A DNA stretch of 64,000 nt from Maratus speciosus. Its lineage: Eukaryota; Arthropoda; Arachnida; Araneae; Salticidae. The stretch is taken from assembly GCA_963932465.1 (NCBI GenBank), contig OZ010792.1, positions 18,803,701-18,867,700 of the forward strand, written 5' to 3'. Under the pieces are notes generated by a model, which saw nothing but the letters and a program-made list of their open reading frames with translations, was not told the DNA's origin and searched no databases. Position numbers and translations under genes: made by a program. This document shows positions 1 through 11,287 of the stretch, piece by piece. Numbering within the stretch: position 1 is the first letter of the stretch; the number at the start of each line of letters is the position of its first letter.

Positions 1-750
1 TGGAGAAAGCTTCGTTGAACTGTTTTTGAAATGTAGTTCCTCGAATGCTTCATTAAGGAGTTTAAAACGATTCAGAGAAAGAAGCATTGTTCACTCCATT
101 ATTTCTTTGATGTTCTTTTATTGGTTTTAACTCCTTAATTCTCGCTCCCGTCATATTCACCGGCTGTGTCTTTTACTCAAATTGTTTGATTCCCACCAGT
201 TTTATAAAATAGTGAAATTTGGTATATTTTGGTATCGTTTTTACTGTCATTAAATAAGGTGAATATTTCTTTTTCATAAAAGTGGTTCAAATAAGCAATT
301 TGAATTATTCAACCGTAATTGAATTCGAGCGTTAAGGGGTTAAGTAGTTTTGGTTTACCTTAGACACGTTTTTGTTGGAGTAATTCGGAAACTTTTAAGC
401 AAGTAATAATAATAAAAACTCTGCATTTATAGCACAATTATTTGGATTTAGACTAAACGTTATACCCTTTGACTGACTGTAAATTAGGTGCCTATTAAGA
501 ATAAATTGAATGTCATACATTTCCGAAATTGCAGTGCATTTAAGCGTGCTTAATAATACTTAAACTTGGCTTTCATAGCTGAACAACACATCAATAAAAA
601 CAATTCCTTAACCGAATTAGACAGAAACATTTCTCGCTATGTTATTTCTGGAATTTGATAGTTGTTCTCTTGCTGTTATGTGTTTGCTGTACGTTAAGAA
701 ATAAACAATTACTGAATGTAATTCTCAGAAATGTCACCTAAAAAATATTT
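1..750. repeat. Long-period repeat S, unit 1
   Basis: The first bases (GCTTCGTTGAACTGTTTTTG, then GAAGCATTGTTCACTCCATT) recur at 751, near 2985 and near 4050, with a shared 3' module (AACCGAATTAGACAGA near 610 and 3920). The unit is probably about 0.85 kb; this copy lacks part of the middle and carries MITE A at 127-343. The array may continue upstream of the window. No coding signal is visible. Confidence 0.7.
127..343 (-). mobile_element. MITE family A, copy 1 (TTAA target)
   Basis: About 217 bp bounded by TTAA at both ends, with inverted termini of the form CCCCTTAAnnCTCG. It is the reverse complement of the copy at 1566-1783. The paralogous repeat S unit at about 876 reads straight through (TTTTAAGCAATTTTGGTTTA), which is the empty site, so TTAA is the target duplication. 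TTAA targets are typical of piggyBac-type elements; no transposase is encoded. Confidence 0.85.
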
Positions 751-1565
751 GTGAAGAAAGCTTTGTTGAACTGTTTTTGAAATGTAGTTCCTCAAATGCT
801 TTATTAAGGACTTTAAAACGATTCAGAGGAAGAAGCATTGTTCACTCCATTATGTTTCTTTGATGTTCTTTTATTGGTTTTAAGCAATTTTGGTTTATCT
901 TAAATACGTTTTCGTTCGAGTAATTCGGAAACGTTTAAGCAAGTAACAATAATAATACAATCTCTCCATTTATAGCATAATTATTTGGATTAAGAATAAA
1001 CGTTATACCGGTTGACTAACTGTAAAATTGGTGCCTATTAAGAATAAATTGACCTAGGAGTACAATATTTAAATTGAGAATTTCATAATAAAAAAAAAGG
1101 AAAGTTGATAAAGTGTAAGAATCCCATTATTATTTTCCGTAAAACTAGTATTTATATGTTTTAAAATTTCATTTATATCCAATGATTCAAAACTGTTCTT
1201 GATGTTGTTTTTTCTTTTTTTTTTCTTTTATGTTTTTACGTAATGTGTTCATATATCTAGCTACTTTTAAAGTTTTTGTTTTCCAAATTGTATGTATTTA
1301 TTTCGAAATAATAATAATAATAATAATAATAACACTATTTCCTCTGTTTGCATCTTTGTTTGTCTAAGTTTATTCTACCATTTTTTAAAGAAGTAACTAG
1401 GGTATCACTACTGGAAAAAAAATTAAGGGAAATTTGAAATTTATATTTCAAATATTTTAAAGCAATTGAGCATCTTAAAATTTATTAACAAAACTTGACT
1501 TGTTTAACTAAATGGCCCATTAATAAATACAATTTCTTAACCGAATCAGATAGATTACTGGTACT
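751..1565. repeat. Long-period repeat S, unit 2
   Basis: Second copy of repeat S, close to unit 1 over its first 300 bases. It holds an (AAT)n microsatellite at 1307-1332 and the end module near 1515-1550 (AACCGAATCAGATAGA). It is interrupted by MITE A copy 2. Confidence 0.7.
1307..1332. repeat. (AAT)n microsatellite
   Basis: About eight perfect ATA/AAT triplets inside repeat S; the equivalent position in unit 3 also carries ATT triplets (3642-3671). Confidence 0.9.
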
Positions 1566-1783
1566 TTAACCCCTTAACGGTCGAATTAAATTACGGTTGA
1601 ATAATTCAAATTGCTTATTGGCACCACTTTTATGAAAAAAAAAATATTCACCTTCTTTAATGACAGTAAAAACGATACTAAAATATAGCCAATTTCACTA
1701 TTTTATAAAACTGGTGGGAATCAAACAATTTGAGTAAAAGACACAGCCCGAGAATATCTCGGGAGCGAGAATTAAGGGGTTAA
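1566..1783 (+). mobile_element. MITE family A, copy 2 (TTAA target)
   Basis: Begins TTAACCCCTTAACGGTCG and ends GAGAATTAAGGGGTTAA, flanked by TTAA. It matches copy 1 in inverted orientation along its whole length, including the run complementary to TTTACTGTCATTAAATAAGG. It is non-coding. Confidence 0.85.
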
Positions 1784-2192
1784 GGGAAAACGAGACTGGG
1801 TGCAATCCTATGGGAAATATGCGAGCTTTAAGACCCGTTTCCTCGGAAACTACCCGACCGATTTTGATAAAATTTGGAATGCATATTCACTGGATTATGT
1901 TCAAAACTTACGGATTACAGTTTTTTTCTGCAACAAAAACTTTTTTTATTTTAGAAAAATGGCAATTTTTCAGAATTTTTTTTCTCTGAAACTAATCAAA
2001 ACAATTTAAAACTATCTGCCCCATATGATCTTATATCTACACTCTACCACCAAACAAAATTATGAAAATCGCTCGAGTACTTTATGAAATAATGGGATTT
2101 ATATCTGAAAAGTACGATTTTTCAGGAGAGCCAAAAACTTAGACACTTTTAACTTGTGTGAAGTTATTGCACAATTTTATCAAACACACGAA
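1784..2192. other. Unassigned A+T-rich stretch
   Basis: A decayed repeat of the kind ending in phrases such as ACCGATTTTGATAAAATTTGG, common in degenerate arthropod repeats. A short open frame starting at 1800 shows no recognisable domain and is probably chance. Confidence 0.4.
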
Positions 2193-2429
2193 TTAAAACG
2201 CTCACGCCGGCGTGGTGGGTCACACTCGACTGTCTCAGAGCATACAAGTCTCCAGCTTTTTGGATACCAGTGTTTTAATACAGATAATGTTGTTTCATTT
2301 AATCAGAACAATTGGTCGATTTAAAGGAACAACATCTTTTCTAAAATAACAGTGGTGTGCAAAAAGCCGGAGACTTGATAACTCTTAGACAGTCGAGTGT
2401 AACCCACCGCGCCGCTGTGAACGGGTTAA
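2193..2429 (+). mobile_element. MITE family B, copy 1 (long TIR, TTAA target)
   Basis: TTAA at both ends and inverted termini of roughly 45 bp built on GCCGGCGTGGTGGGTCACAC and its complement, followed by CTCGACTGTC. A second copy lies at 58888-59115, where it is cut by a Transib element. It is a small non-autonomous DNA element with no coding capacity. Confidence 0.85.
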
Positions 2430-2869
2430 AGTATATATAAACACTTGGATAAAGTTTAGTTACATAATTATAAATGAGGTAATGTTTTAAACCTTATCTA
2501 TTCATGTCACTTCCCACGTGACTTCGGGACCAGCATCTCTCACACGAATTTTATTCGGCTAGCACCACTTTTTTTTTTTTTTTTTAAGAAACACTTTTAC
2601 TTGGACCTTTGACAGCATGTGCATACTACAAAATTTATTTTTTAAATATAGTGGTACAAATAGAATTTAAAAATAGAATGAAGAATAAAATGTTAGCGTA
2701 AAATTAATGTGAGTGGGCGTAGCGTCCCAGTCATGTATTCCCTTGAATTTTTATTATTATTTCTAATGGTCATGAAAAAAAACTGGGCATACCAATGGAT
2801 TCAGGAAGGTTCAAAAAATTTTTAAGCCAATGAAAAAAAAATCAATTTTTTTTCAAAAAATTCCATCTA
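2430..2869. other. A+T-rich stretch, nothing recognised
   Basis: Contains a T run near 2570-2585 and low-complexity A/T sequence between MITE B and repeat S unit 3. No coding or element boundary is seen. Confidence 0.5.
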
Positions 2870-3641
2870 TGTCTCCCCTTAATTATGGTAGGTGCTAGTT
2901 GTTCTGCTGGCATTACGTATATGTGGTAAAATAACCTGAAAACAGCTATTGGATGGAATGCCTGGAAGTGCCGTTTCAGAAACATTTGTGAAGAGAATTT
3001 TTTGAAGTGCAGTTCCTCAAACGCTTTATTACGGAATTTAGAACAATTCCATAAAACAAGAGGCATTTCTCACTCCATTATCAGGGTTCGTACGGATACC
3101 GTTATTTTCAAGGCGTTATTTTCAATTATTTAATATCAGAATTTTTTTTATAGAAAAAATAAATCTATCTAAACGGACGAAATTTCGCCTTATTTCAGGA
3201 GAGATTTTTCATAAGAAAGTACTGGTATCGTAGAATTTTTTAGTCTAAAAATTCAAGCACCCATACAAACCCTGCATTATGTCTTTTGAATGTTATTTCG
3301 TTGTTGTTAAGGGGTTTTATTTTATCTGTGGCTTTTGAGTAATTGATAGTGTAATAGTTTAGCTTACGGGAAAATGTTAAATGACTTACTTTATTGTGAA
3401 ATAAATATCTATTAAGCATAAATTAGCAATTTAGACTAATTGTTATGCTGACAATTTACACAATTAAAAATAAATTAGATAAGTTCATGAAGTGTAAGGT
3501 GTAGAGTCATTTTTGGCAAGACTAGTCATTCATTTTCAGTGATTCAGAACCTTCCATGAAAATCGTTTTTTTACACGAAACTTTTCAAATTTGTAGTAAG
3601 TGTTAAAGGTATTTTGTTAAGGTTATGTATTCATTTCAAAA

Positions 3642-3672
<31 letters not shown>

Positions 3673-3989
3673 TATTACAATTATTGTTATCATTAATAAT
3701 ATTTATTTGATTATATAAATTATATGGATTATATGAATATCTGCAATTTACATTACTTTTTAAATTTTTTTTAATAGAAATAATGCACATAGCATAAATA
3801 AAATAATTTTATTGCTCTCTTGCTTTGGAACATTACAGTACTTTTGAACATACTTAATATTTACTAATAAAACTTCACTTGCTTATTTGAACCACCAATT
3901 AATAAAAACAATTTTTTAACCGAATTAGACAGACATATTTCTCGCTACGTTAATTCTGGAAGCAGATAGTTGTTCTCCTAGCATTATGT
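2870..3989. repeat. Long-period repeat S, unit 3
   Basis: Shares AGTTGTTCTGCTGGCATTACG, TGGATGGAATGCC and TTCTCACTCCATTAT with units 1, 2 and 4. It is interrupted by the P MITE at 3085-3276. An (ATT)n tract lies at 3642-3671. Confidence 0.65.
3085..3276 (+). mobile_element. MITE family P, copy 1 (CAGGG ends)
   Basis: Starts CAGGGTTCGTACGG and ends CATACAAACCCTG, giving imperfect terminal inverted repeats. It is flanked by CATTAT on both sides; the paralogous unit at about 845 reads CTCCATTATGTTTC, so the empty site is visible. The body shares AAATTTCGCCTTATTT with copies at 6092, 24809 and 49134. Confidence 0.8.
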
Positions 3990-4720
3990 GTTTCCGGTAT
4001 GTTAGGAAGAAAACAATTACTGGATGGAATGCTCGCAAATGCCATTTAAGAAATATTTGTGAATGAAAGTTTCTTCACAATGTGTTTGGAAATGTTTCTC
4101 GAGCGCTCTGTTAAAGATTTTAAAATGATTCACTGAGCGAGAAGCATTTTTCACTCCATTATGCTTCCTGGGTGTTCTTTTATTGCTTGCAAGCTATTCT
4201 GTTTTACCTGCGACATATCTTTAATAGGTTTTTGTTTGAGTAATTTGGAAACTTTAATTAAACCACAATAGAAAAAAAAATCTGCATTCATAGCGCAGTA
4301 ATTTAGCTTATTGTTAAGATTAGGTGCCTGACTAAATGCAAGCGGGAAAATGATAAAGAAAAACATAGCATTTAAACATCATTGCTATGCTGGCAATGTG
4401 AAAAATGCAGGAATAAATAGGGAAAGCTGATAAATGCCCCTATTAAATTAAGACCATTTGAACTAATTTTCCTTCATTCTCCGAAACTTATGCGCTTTTC
4501 TTTTATTTACTGATGAAGGTTTACATTACACAAATAAAAATCATTTATTATAAACATTTTATTTTGCATAGATTCATTATAATAACTCTACAGCAGATTA
4601 TTAAGAAGTTTATAAAAAATAAAATAGCAGACAAGCTTAACCCCAAGTTCATTGATCTTTGCCGTGCATCTTAATGATACTTAAGACACAGAAGGAAAGG
4701 AAAGAAAAAAGTTTGTTCTA
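3990..4720. repeat. Long-period repeat S, unit 4
   Basis: The most diverged copy: TGGATGGAATGCTCGCAAAT, then GAGAAGCATTTTTCACTCCA and TTCTTTTATTGCTTGCAAGC align to the start of units 1-3. It fades out near 4700. Confidence 0.6.
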
Positions 4721-5479
4721 TAGATTTCGGATAATCATTCAAGTCATGTCAGGTGTATATACTTTGAACATTGTCCAAACAATAGTCGATTAACTACAAA
4801 TTTAAAAAACCCTTTAGAACTGTGTTAAATAAACTAATTTTGGCGTTAATGGAGACGAATCACTATTGAACTTCTTCACGTGTCACTTTAGCACTTTTTA
4901 TGATCTCATAATTAGATTAATCGATACATTTTTGTCTATAGTTTAAGAACTGGAAAAGTTAAGATTACAAAATATACTAGTAATAAAAAAAGAATACATA
5001 ATTTATGATAAAATTAATTACGTTATTATAAGATTAATTCTGATATTTGTTCTATATTTATTTTATTATATTATGAAGAAAAATATTGTTTTTTTTTAAA
5101 TCATATTTAGTAGAAATAAATTAAGATAATAACAATGTTGGACAATAACTTTTGCTTACATGTGAATAGAAGCATCAAATCTGAAAATTAAAAAACAAAT
5201 CTAACAGTTTTAATGGAATAAACAGGTTTTCGAACTAGGTACATTTCTATTTTCCTAATTTTCTGTACATAGCCCCCCTCTCCCTGTCTTTTGTCTGTGC
5301 TTGTCTGTAAAACGTTCATTTGTCTGCAGTTTTCTGAAGAGACCGCAGCGCACATAGCTACACGATTTAGCTAAAAGTCCGAATATCTATATGCATGCTA
5401 TATATTTCTTCTATATGTCTGAATTTATGAACCTCGAAGCCAGACCTTCATTTTTTATTAGTTTTCTTTTTATTTAATT
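4721..5479. other. Featureless A+T-rich DNA
   Basis: I see no open frame of substance, no terminal inverted repeats and no tandem structure. Only weak traces of TTGTCTGT-type repeat sequence appear near 5285-5330. Confidence 0.5.
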
Positions 5480-5795
5480 TTTTATGCGACTTTTAGCACT
5501 TTTCTACGTTTCTCGGTGATTTTTTCACACATTAGTAAAAGGAAGAGTGTCTCAATATTTTAAACTAATATAGTAATTTAGACATCTTTTCAATAAAGTA
5601 AATTAGGAATTCGTACGGCGACTTTTGAGTTTTAGAGAATTTTTGTGTTATATTTTTAGTGGGATTTCTTTTTTCGCGTTTCTTGGCGATTTCAACGTAT
5701 TAGTAAAAAGAATTCGGTCTCAATATTTTAGCCCAATACAGAAATTTTTTTCGTTTTTCAATAAAGTTCGTACAGTAGAAGTTTTTAAGAATTCA
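5480..5795. repeat. Two-copy tandem repeat (~170 bp)
   Basis: TTTCTACGTTTCTCGGTGAT near 5500 and TTTCGCGTTTCTTGGCGATT near 5671 begin parallel stretches that share TTAGTAAAA, TCTCAATATTTTA and CAATAAAGT. It is a diverged duplication with no coding sense. Confidence 0.6.
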
Positions 5796-5846
5796 TTTTA
5801 TTAATTTTGATGTAAATTTTAATGGTTTTTTTTCCTTGTTCGACGT

Positions 5847-6027
5847 AGTGTTGCCAGTGGACTACCTTTTTTTAAAATTCAGATTTCTTGATTACCACCA
5901 CTTTTTTTATGTAGCCTTATTTAATGACATATTAATTAAGGCGAAAACAAGAGGGATTCTACCATTTCAAAAAAGTGGTGCCAAACAAGACGCTTAAATT
6001 TCAAAAAAATTCCCCACTGGGAACACT
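5847..6027. mobile_element. Short inverted-repeat MITE
   Basis: Inverted ends AGTGTTGCCAGTGG and CCCACTGGGAACACT. Inside, ACCACTTTTTT and AAAAAAGTGGTGCC are also inverted, so the whole 181 bp tends to fold back. A similar inner pair occurs in the MITE at 46882-47084. No clear target duplication is visible. Confidence 0.6.
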
Positions 6028-6091
6028 GGTTCCACGACGAATTTCCGACATACATAAAAAAAAAAATCCAATTTCAGTCTTTTAGCCAAAT

Positions 6092-6269
6092 CAGAGTTGG
6101 CACGCTTCAGGGAATTTCCAGACCAGAAAATTCTTCGATAACAGTATTTCCTTATAAAAAATCTCTGGTTAAAAACGACGAAATTTTCGTGCCTTTAACC
6201 TAGATTTATTTTTCTATAAACAAATACTGATAGTTTACCTGGAAAATTCCTTGAAGAGTGGTAACCCTG
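6092..6269 (+). mobile_element. MITE family P, copy 2
   Basis: Begins CAGAGTTGGCACGC and ends GTGGTAACCCTG, flanked by CAAAT on both sides. The inner sequence (AATTTCCAGACCAGAAAATT, GAAATTTTCGTGCC) parallels the other P copies. Confidence 0.65.
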
Positions 6270-6956
6270 CAAATACAGTAAATTTTGTCAAAAATTATGA
6301 CTTAAAAGGAAAAACAAGGTGATGGAACTTTTATCTGTATCGGAAAGAGGAAGCTTCCTGTAAAGTTTTGTTACATCCGTAATTAAATAAAAGGTGAAAG
6401 AATGCCAAATCGGTTCCTATAGTAACGTGAACGTCGATGCTGAAAATTTAAAATTAACTGGAATCAATCGCATCTTGTCTTTATGATAAGACAAGTTACG
6501 CACATTTTAAACATGAAAAACAGTTATTTGCATGCGCTGATGAAGGCAGCGGGGCCCCTATTCTCATTTTCCATTCGAAAGAGGTTTGTTTAGAAAATTC
6601 GATTTGCGAAGTGTGCGGAGCTACAGAAGTTTTATTCATAACACACGAACATTGTTAATATTATGCTCAATGGGCATAAGCAGGACAAAATTCCATTTTA
6701 ATTCGTTTTATTTTACACCAGTAATTTTTTAAGTAAAAATTCAATCGACACCAAAACCTAAAGAAAACAACAGTCCAGCAACGATCCGACATTTCTAGCT
6801 TATTGAACTGATAGATATTTATTGCATGCCAGTTGACGTATTTTAGTTAATTTGGTTTCGTACAACAAGGTATTTGTGCAACAACGCTTTATTGCTTTCC
6901 GCATTTATTTAAATGTCATTATTTCCAATGTCACTCATGTTTGACGCACAGTAGGC
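6270..6956. other. Featureless A+T-rich DNA
   Basis: No coding frame, tandem array or inverted repeat recognised. It lies between a P MITE and the GC-rich element. Confidence 0.45.
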
Positions 6957-8030
6957 AGTAGAGGTCTGCACGAGACGAAATTTCCATGCCCGCACCGACC
7001 CGACCCATAGAAAAAGTTCCGCCCCGACCGAGGAAGGCTCTGAATAAAAGCTAAAAGTTCGACCCGAGACCGGCACGGCCCGGAAAAAAGTAAAAATCTC
7101 TGCCCCGAGCCCGACCTGGCACGGCTGACAAAACATGGATTTTTACGTCGATACGCTTAAAAATTGTTTCGTAAGAGGAGTTCTGACGTATATTAGCCTT
7201 TTTTTATGTTTATAATTATCATTTTTAAAGAAGCGCCTTAGGATACGATGTTTACTTTTATTATGAATCTCTATTGGTATGTAAATGTTTCAGTTATCAT
7301 TTATATCATTAATCCACATTCCCATGTACTAGCTACTTAATCTGGAAAAAGCTATACGGTAAAATCTTGTAAGACATGACTGCATAGGAAAGAAAAAAAA
7401 TGCGTTATAAAGAGGTTTAATTCTTAGCAGGTGTAAATGTATTATATTTTTTTCTCAAGTATTATTATATTAATTTCGTTTGGGTCAAAACATATTTCCG
7501 TTTAAGGCAGTGTTCCTTGATGGGCAGGTTCTTTTACACAGGTTTTCCTGTATTTTAATTTTATTTCCTACAAATCTACTATTCTTTAAAAAGAATAAAT
7601 TTTAATTGCAGAATAATGAAGATTTAAAAATATATGCATATTTTGCAAACATTTTTGTGCCGGGCCAAATTTTAATGATTTTTGTACGGACCAGGCCATG
7701 CCGAGAGAATGATTTTCATACGAGCTGGGCCGAGACCGGGACTGAAAATTCCGGCCCGTGCAGACGCAAGAAGAATGAAGACATTCCGGCTCGGTACGTA
7801 AAAAATAAGTTAGGCCCAGCCCAGCCCGATCCTTCATAAAAACGTTAGGCTTGAGAAAGGAGTAATGTTCAGGCACAGTCCAGCCTAAGCCGTAAAAATG
7901 TAAGATCCGATCCGAAAAGAGTGAAGACCAGGTCCGAGCCGTTCCGAAAAGAGTGAAGACCAGGTCCGAGCCGGTCCGAAAAGAATGAAGACCAGGCCCG
8001 GCTCGTACAGAGGCAGACCGTGCAGTAGAC
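6957..8030. mobile_element. GC-rich foldback element, hAT-like ends
   Basis: Ends read GTAGAGGTCTGCACGAG on the left and, inverted, TACTGCACGGTCTGCC on the right. Both subterminal zones are rich in GGCCCGG/GACCCG motifs that stand out against the A+T-rich surroundings, and they are complementary in character. Elements of this look are common non-autonomous hAT relatives in arthropods. The short frames here are translations of the GC repeats, not genes. Confidence 0.6.
7911..8006. repeat. 32-bp minisatellite, 3 units
   Basis: TCCGAAAAGAGTGAAGACCA begins at 7911, 7943 and 7975, a period of exactly 32 bp. It forms part of the right subterminal zone of the GC-rich element. Confidence 0.9.
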
Positions 8031-8089
8031 TGTCCTATATTGAAATGGAAGATGAGGTGAAAGATGTTTAAGTAAACAATTTAAATGCA

Positions 8090-8860
8090 TAACACATTTA
8101 AAAACAAAATTTCAGTAATTACCACTTATTGTCGGAAAAATATAAGAATTATTTTGTGTAACCCTGGATATGAAATACAGCATTCTATGCATGCTACTTA
8201 TAGTATTCAAAAATTAAGTTCAGTTGGGAAATGTACGATAAAATGCATTATATTCCCTTTCCCCAGTTTCCGTCAAGTATCAGAAATGTACTCGAATTCT
8301 TCTGTTCAACCCTGTATGTGATCAATACAACTTATACAAGGCAAGTAATATGCAAATAATTTGTTCAATTTGTAAACGCGCACCAGAATTCAAGGGCATT
8401 TCTGGCAATTATGGCTCATAGGCAGTGCTGTAACCGAATTATTCTGTGTGTCGCTGTAAATGAACGATAAATGCTATGCACACATTATTCTATATCAAGC
8501 ATCTTATAGTGCAGCTTAGTGAGGTATATCGATTTCTATATATTTGAAATAGTGTAACATAATTAAATTACACTTCAAATGATTTTTCTATAATGCAACG
8601 GAATTCTTTTAAATGCACCTGAAAAGAACTGGAAATGCCACACAATTTTCAATACCGAACTTGCCATCGTAAACATCAATAACACATATCAATTATACAA
8701 CAATCCGAGTATATATATGCGAGTTAGAGAATGATCAGGCGGTCAGGCAGACAGATAGACGACCAGAAAACTCAAATCCATAAACACGTTTCAACTACTT
8801 TGGAGAGTGTTATAAAATATAGAAAATAACTGTGCAACTTTGGAAGTAAATTTATAAGAG
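8090..8860 (+). repeat. Decayed tandem array M, array 1
   Basis: Several units of about 160 bp share phrases such as GGAATTATTnTGTGTnnCCCTG, GAACnATAAATGCTATGCA and GTGTAACATAATTAAATTAC. The array ends with GGCAGACAGATAGACGACCA followed by AAACACGTTTCAACTACTTT. Matching arrays lie near 43450-44215, 50735-52920 and 54111-54960. Confidence 0.65.
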
Positions 8861-9624
8861 ACAGAGTGTCAATATTCTATATAATTGTTTAAAAAATTTT
8901 TGTTAATTTCATACATTGTTTAACATTTAAAAAAATAACTTTTATAAATTACCGAATTAACAAAACTAATTCAATTAATATTTCATTTTTATAATGCATG
9001 TTTGCTTATGTAAATGGGAAGTTTCTATAATATTTGTCTGCAAATAAAAGAAAGAGAATAAAAAAATACTGTTAGTATTTTATTTTAATGCTATCAGCAT
9101 AATATTTGAAAAGATAAGCAACTTTTCCTTTTTTTTTAAAAGTATTTCTTATCTAATAATTGCATATGAATATATTTATTTTTTTCGTTATAAAAATTAA
9201 ATAAATAAATAATATGAATTGAAAATTTTTGCCAGACTTTATGTTTTTGTTTTAAATTTTTATAATGAAAGTAATGGAAAAAATATATAAATAAATATTA
9301 TTTCTAAACTTCATAAAAGAATATCATAATAGTTTGCTCACCGTTGATTTTTTATTAACAAATGGAAATATTTTTAAAAAATAAGAACAGTATTTATTTC
9401 CGTAAAGAAAAAAAAATCGTGATGAAAGAACATGATGTTTATACTTCTTGTTTTGTGAAAAGGGTTCTTTTATTGTAAATTTTTAAGTTCTATTTTTCAT
9501 GTTTATGAAAATAGTCGAAAATGGTTAGTTTTAGATAAAACTATTTTCATAGCTGTTGTTTAAAAAGCACGTTCCGCCTACATCTTTTTTTCTGCATGTT
9601 AGCGTATAATATTTAATGAAACTG
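8861..9624. other. A+T-rich stretch, nothing recognised
   Basis: Very A+T-rich, with poly-A/T runs, no coding frame and no repeat boundary before the left end of the Tc1-type element. Confidence 0.5.
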
Positions 9625-9857
9625 CAGTGGCTCTCATTTGTTTTTGAGCACTTGTGTTTTTGAAATTACTGATAAAAAGCATCATCTAAATATTACAGGA
9701 TCTCCTTTTTTTTCATATAAACTTTCTTTTCTCTATAATAAAATCTACACATTGTAATGGAAATAAAAAGCAAATAAGTTGGAACTGGTGTGAATCAATA
9801 AGTATTAAAAGAACTTCTTAAAACAAAACACCATCAAAAACTACTAAATGCGCTAGG

Positions 9858-9890
9858 CCTTTCGAAAGATCTGAGTCTTTCTTCGTCAGG
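9858..9890 (-). ncRNA. Hammerhead-like core motif, left arm
   Basis: On the minus strand CTGACGA is followed by a GAAAGA/TCTTTC stem and then GAAA, the order of the hammerhead ribozyme core (canonical CTGATGA, stem II, GAAA). A convincing stem III is not apparent, so activity is unproven. Penelope-like retroelements are known to carry hammerhead ribozymes. Confidence 0.35.
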
Positions 9891-9982
9891 CGCAAAGAAG
9901 ACGTGTTTCAACTATGAAAGCAGGAGCATTCTCATTTCAGTCTTGCTGCTGCTTTCATAGTAGAAGCACGTCTTCTTTGCGC

Positions 9983-10015
9983 CTGACGAAGAAAGACTCA
10001 GATCTTTCGAAAGGC
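9983..10015 (+). ncRNA. Hammerhead-like core motif, right arm
   Basis: Mirror copy of the motif at 9858-9890: CTGACGA at 9983-9989, stem GAAAGA/TCTTTC, GAAA at 10009-10012. It is flanked by GCGC on both sides. The core base U4 of the ribozyme is replaced by C. Confidence 0.35.
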
Positions 10016-10456
10016 CAAGCGCATTTAGTAGTTTTCGATGGTGTTTTAAGACGTTCTTTTAATACGTAATGCAAATCATTCAAAAAATTAATTTACCGAA
10101 AAAGGGTTAAAAACAATTTCACATAAGTAATTAAACACGTGGAAGCTTTGCTAAATTTATTGACAGACGATATTTTTTGTTATTCATTTTTATTATAAAA
10201 GGAAATATGTATCAAATTTTATAGACCGCATTTTGAAATTACTACTACTTTATGTAAATTTGTTTACATTACTATATTTGAAGTGAACATGGCCGGGTGC
10301 TACAAAGTTACAACAAATTCTATTCGTAATTTAATGATAGAAGATTTTAAACATGCTAAAAGCTTCAAAACTATCGCAGAACTTGTTAAAGTAAGTCATT
10401 CAACTGTTTTTGCTATAATAAAACGATGGAAACTATGTTGAACTGTTCAAAAATCA

Positions 10457-10827
10457 TTAACCCGAGATTGCTCGCGCAGGGTATGTCATACCCAGGCTGG
10501 CCACAGTTTTTACATTTCTCACCACTAATTTTCGAAAAGTAATCGTCAAATCTCAGCCTTGCTTTTCCTAGCACGCTGTTCCTTTTTTCCCTCTCTTGCA
10601 CTGAAGAAGAATCTCGCTGTAGATTCGAAACAGCTGTTTGCTGCTTTTTTCACGCATTATTTGTGCATTTTAAACGTTGGTTTACTGCATTTCAATAATC
10701 GTCAAATTATTTTTGTGAGCAATGTCAACGATTAAATAAAATGACGATTTTTGTTTGAGTTTATTGGTGGCAAAGCGTTAATCGTTCATATTCATATCCT
10801 GAATATGCGCGAACATTTTCGGGTTAA
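10457..10827. mobile_element. MITE family C (TTAA target)
   Basis: 371 bp bounded by TTAA. Left end TTAACCCGAGATTGCTCGCG, right end inverted TTAACCCGAAAATGTTCGCG, so the termini match for about 20 bp. It interrupts the transposase after the N-terminal domain. A frame on its minus strand at 10413-10601 runs over the boundary and is chance. Confidence 0.85.
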
Positions 10828-11287
10828 AAATCAGGAGCTCCTCACAAGCTAACTCCCAGGAATCAAAGGCTTATTTTAAAAAATTAAGAAAATCTAAGAG
10901 TTAGTGCAGAAACTTACAGCAGAATTAGAAAACAGATTTGCAGTAAAAGAAAACCATGAAACTGTTAGGCGAGTTATCAGGTCATATGGATACAACAGTA
11001 CAGTAGCCACAAGAAAATTTTTCGTTAATGAAAGAGCAAAGAGGTTACGTCTGATTTTGCAAAATCCAGAGATAAGATATATCATTTTGGAAACACGTCA
11101 CATTTGTGGATGAATCAAAATTTAACATATTTGAGTCTGATATGCGAATAACTGTGTGGAGAAAGACCAACGAAGATCTTAATCCGAAAAATCTATTAGT
11201 GGAGGTGGAGGTACAATGATTTGGCGATCTTTTGCTTCTGGTATGGGAAATTTAGTTTTCATTGAAATTAGTATGGACCAATATAAG

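Larger units (their letters stand above)
9770..10075. mobile_element. Foldback insertion in left TIR of Tc1 element
   Basis: The two arms (about 9799-9925 and 9935-10060) are near-perfect inverted copies; each contains TATTAAAAGAAC, CACCATC, AAAACTACTAAATGCGC and a GCGCAAAGAAGACGTG block. The intact right TIR of the host element gives the empty site (AAATGAATTCAAAAAA), so this is a later insertion. Each arm carries a hammerhead-like core. Confidence 0.8.
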
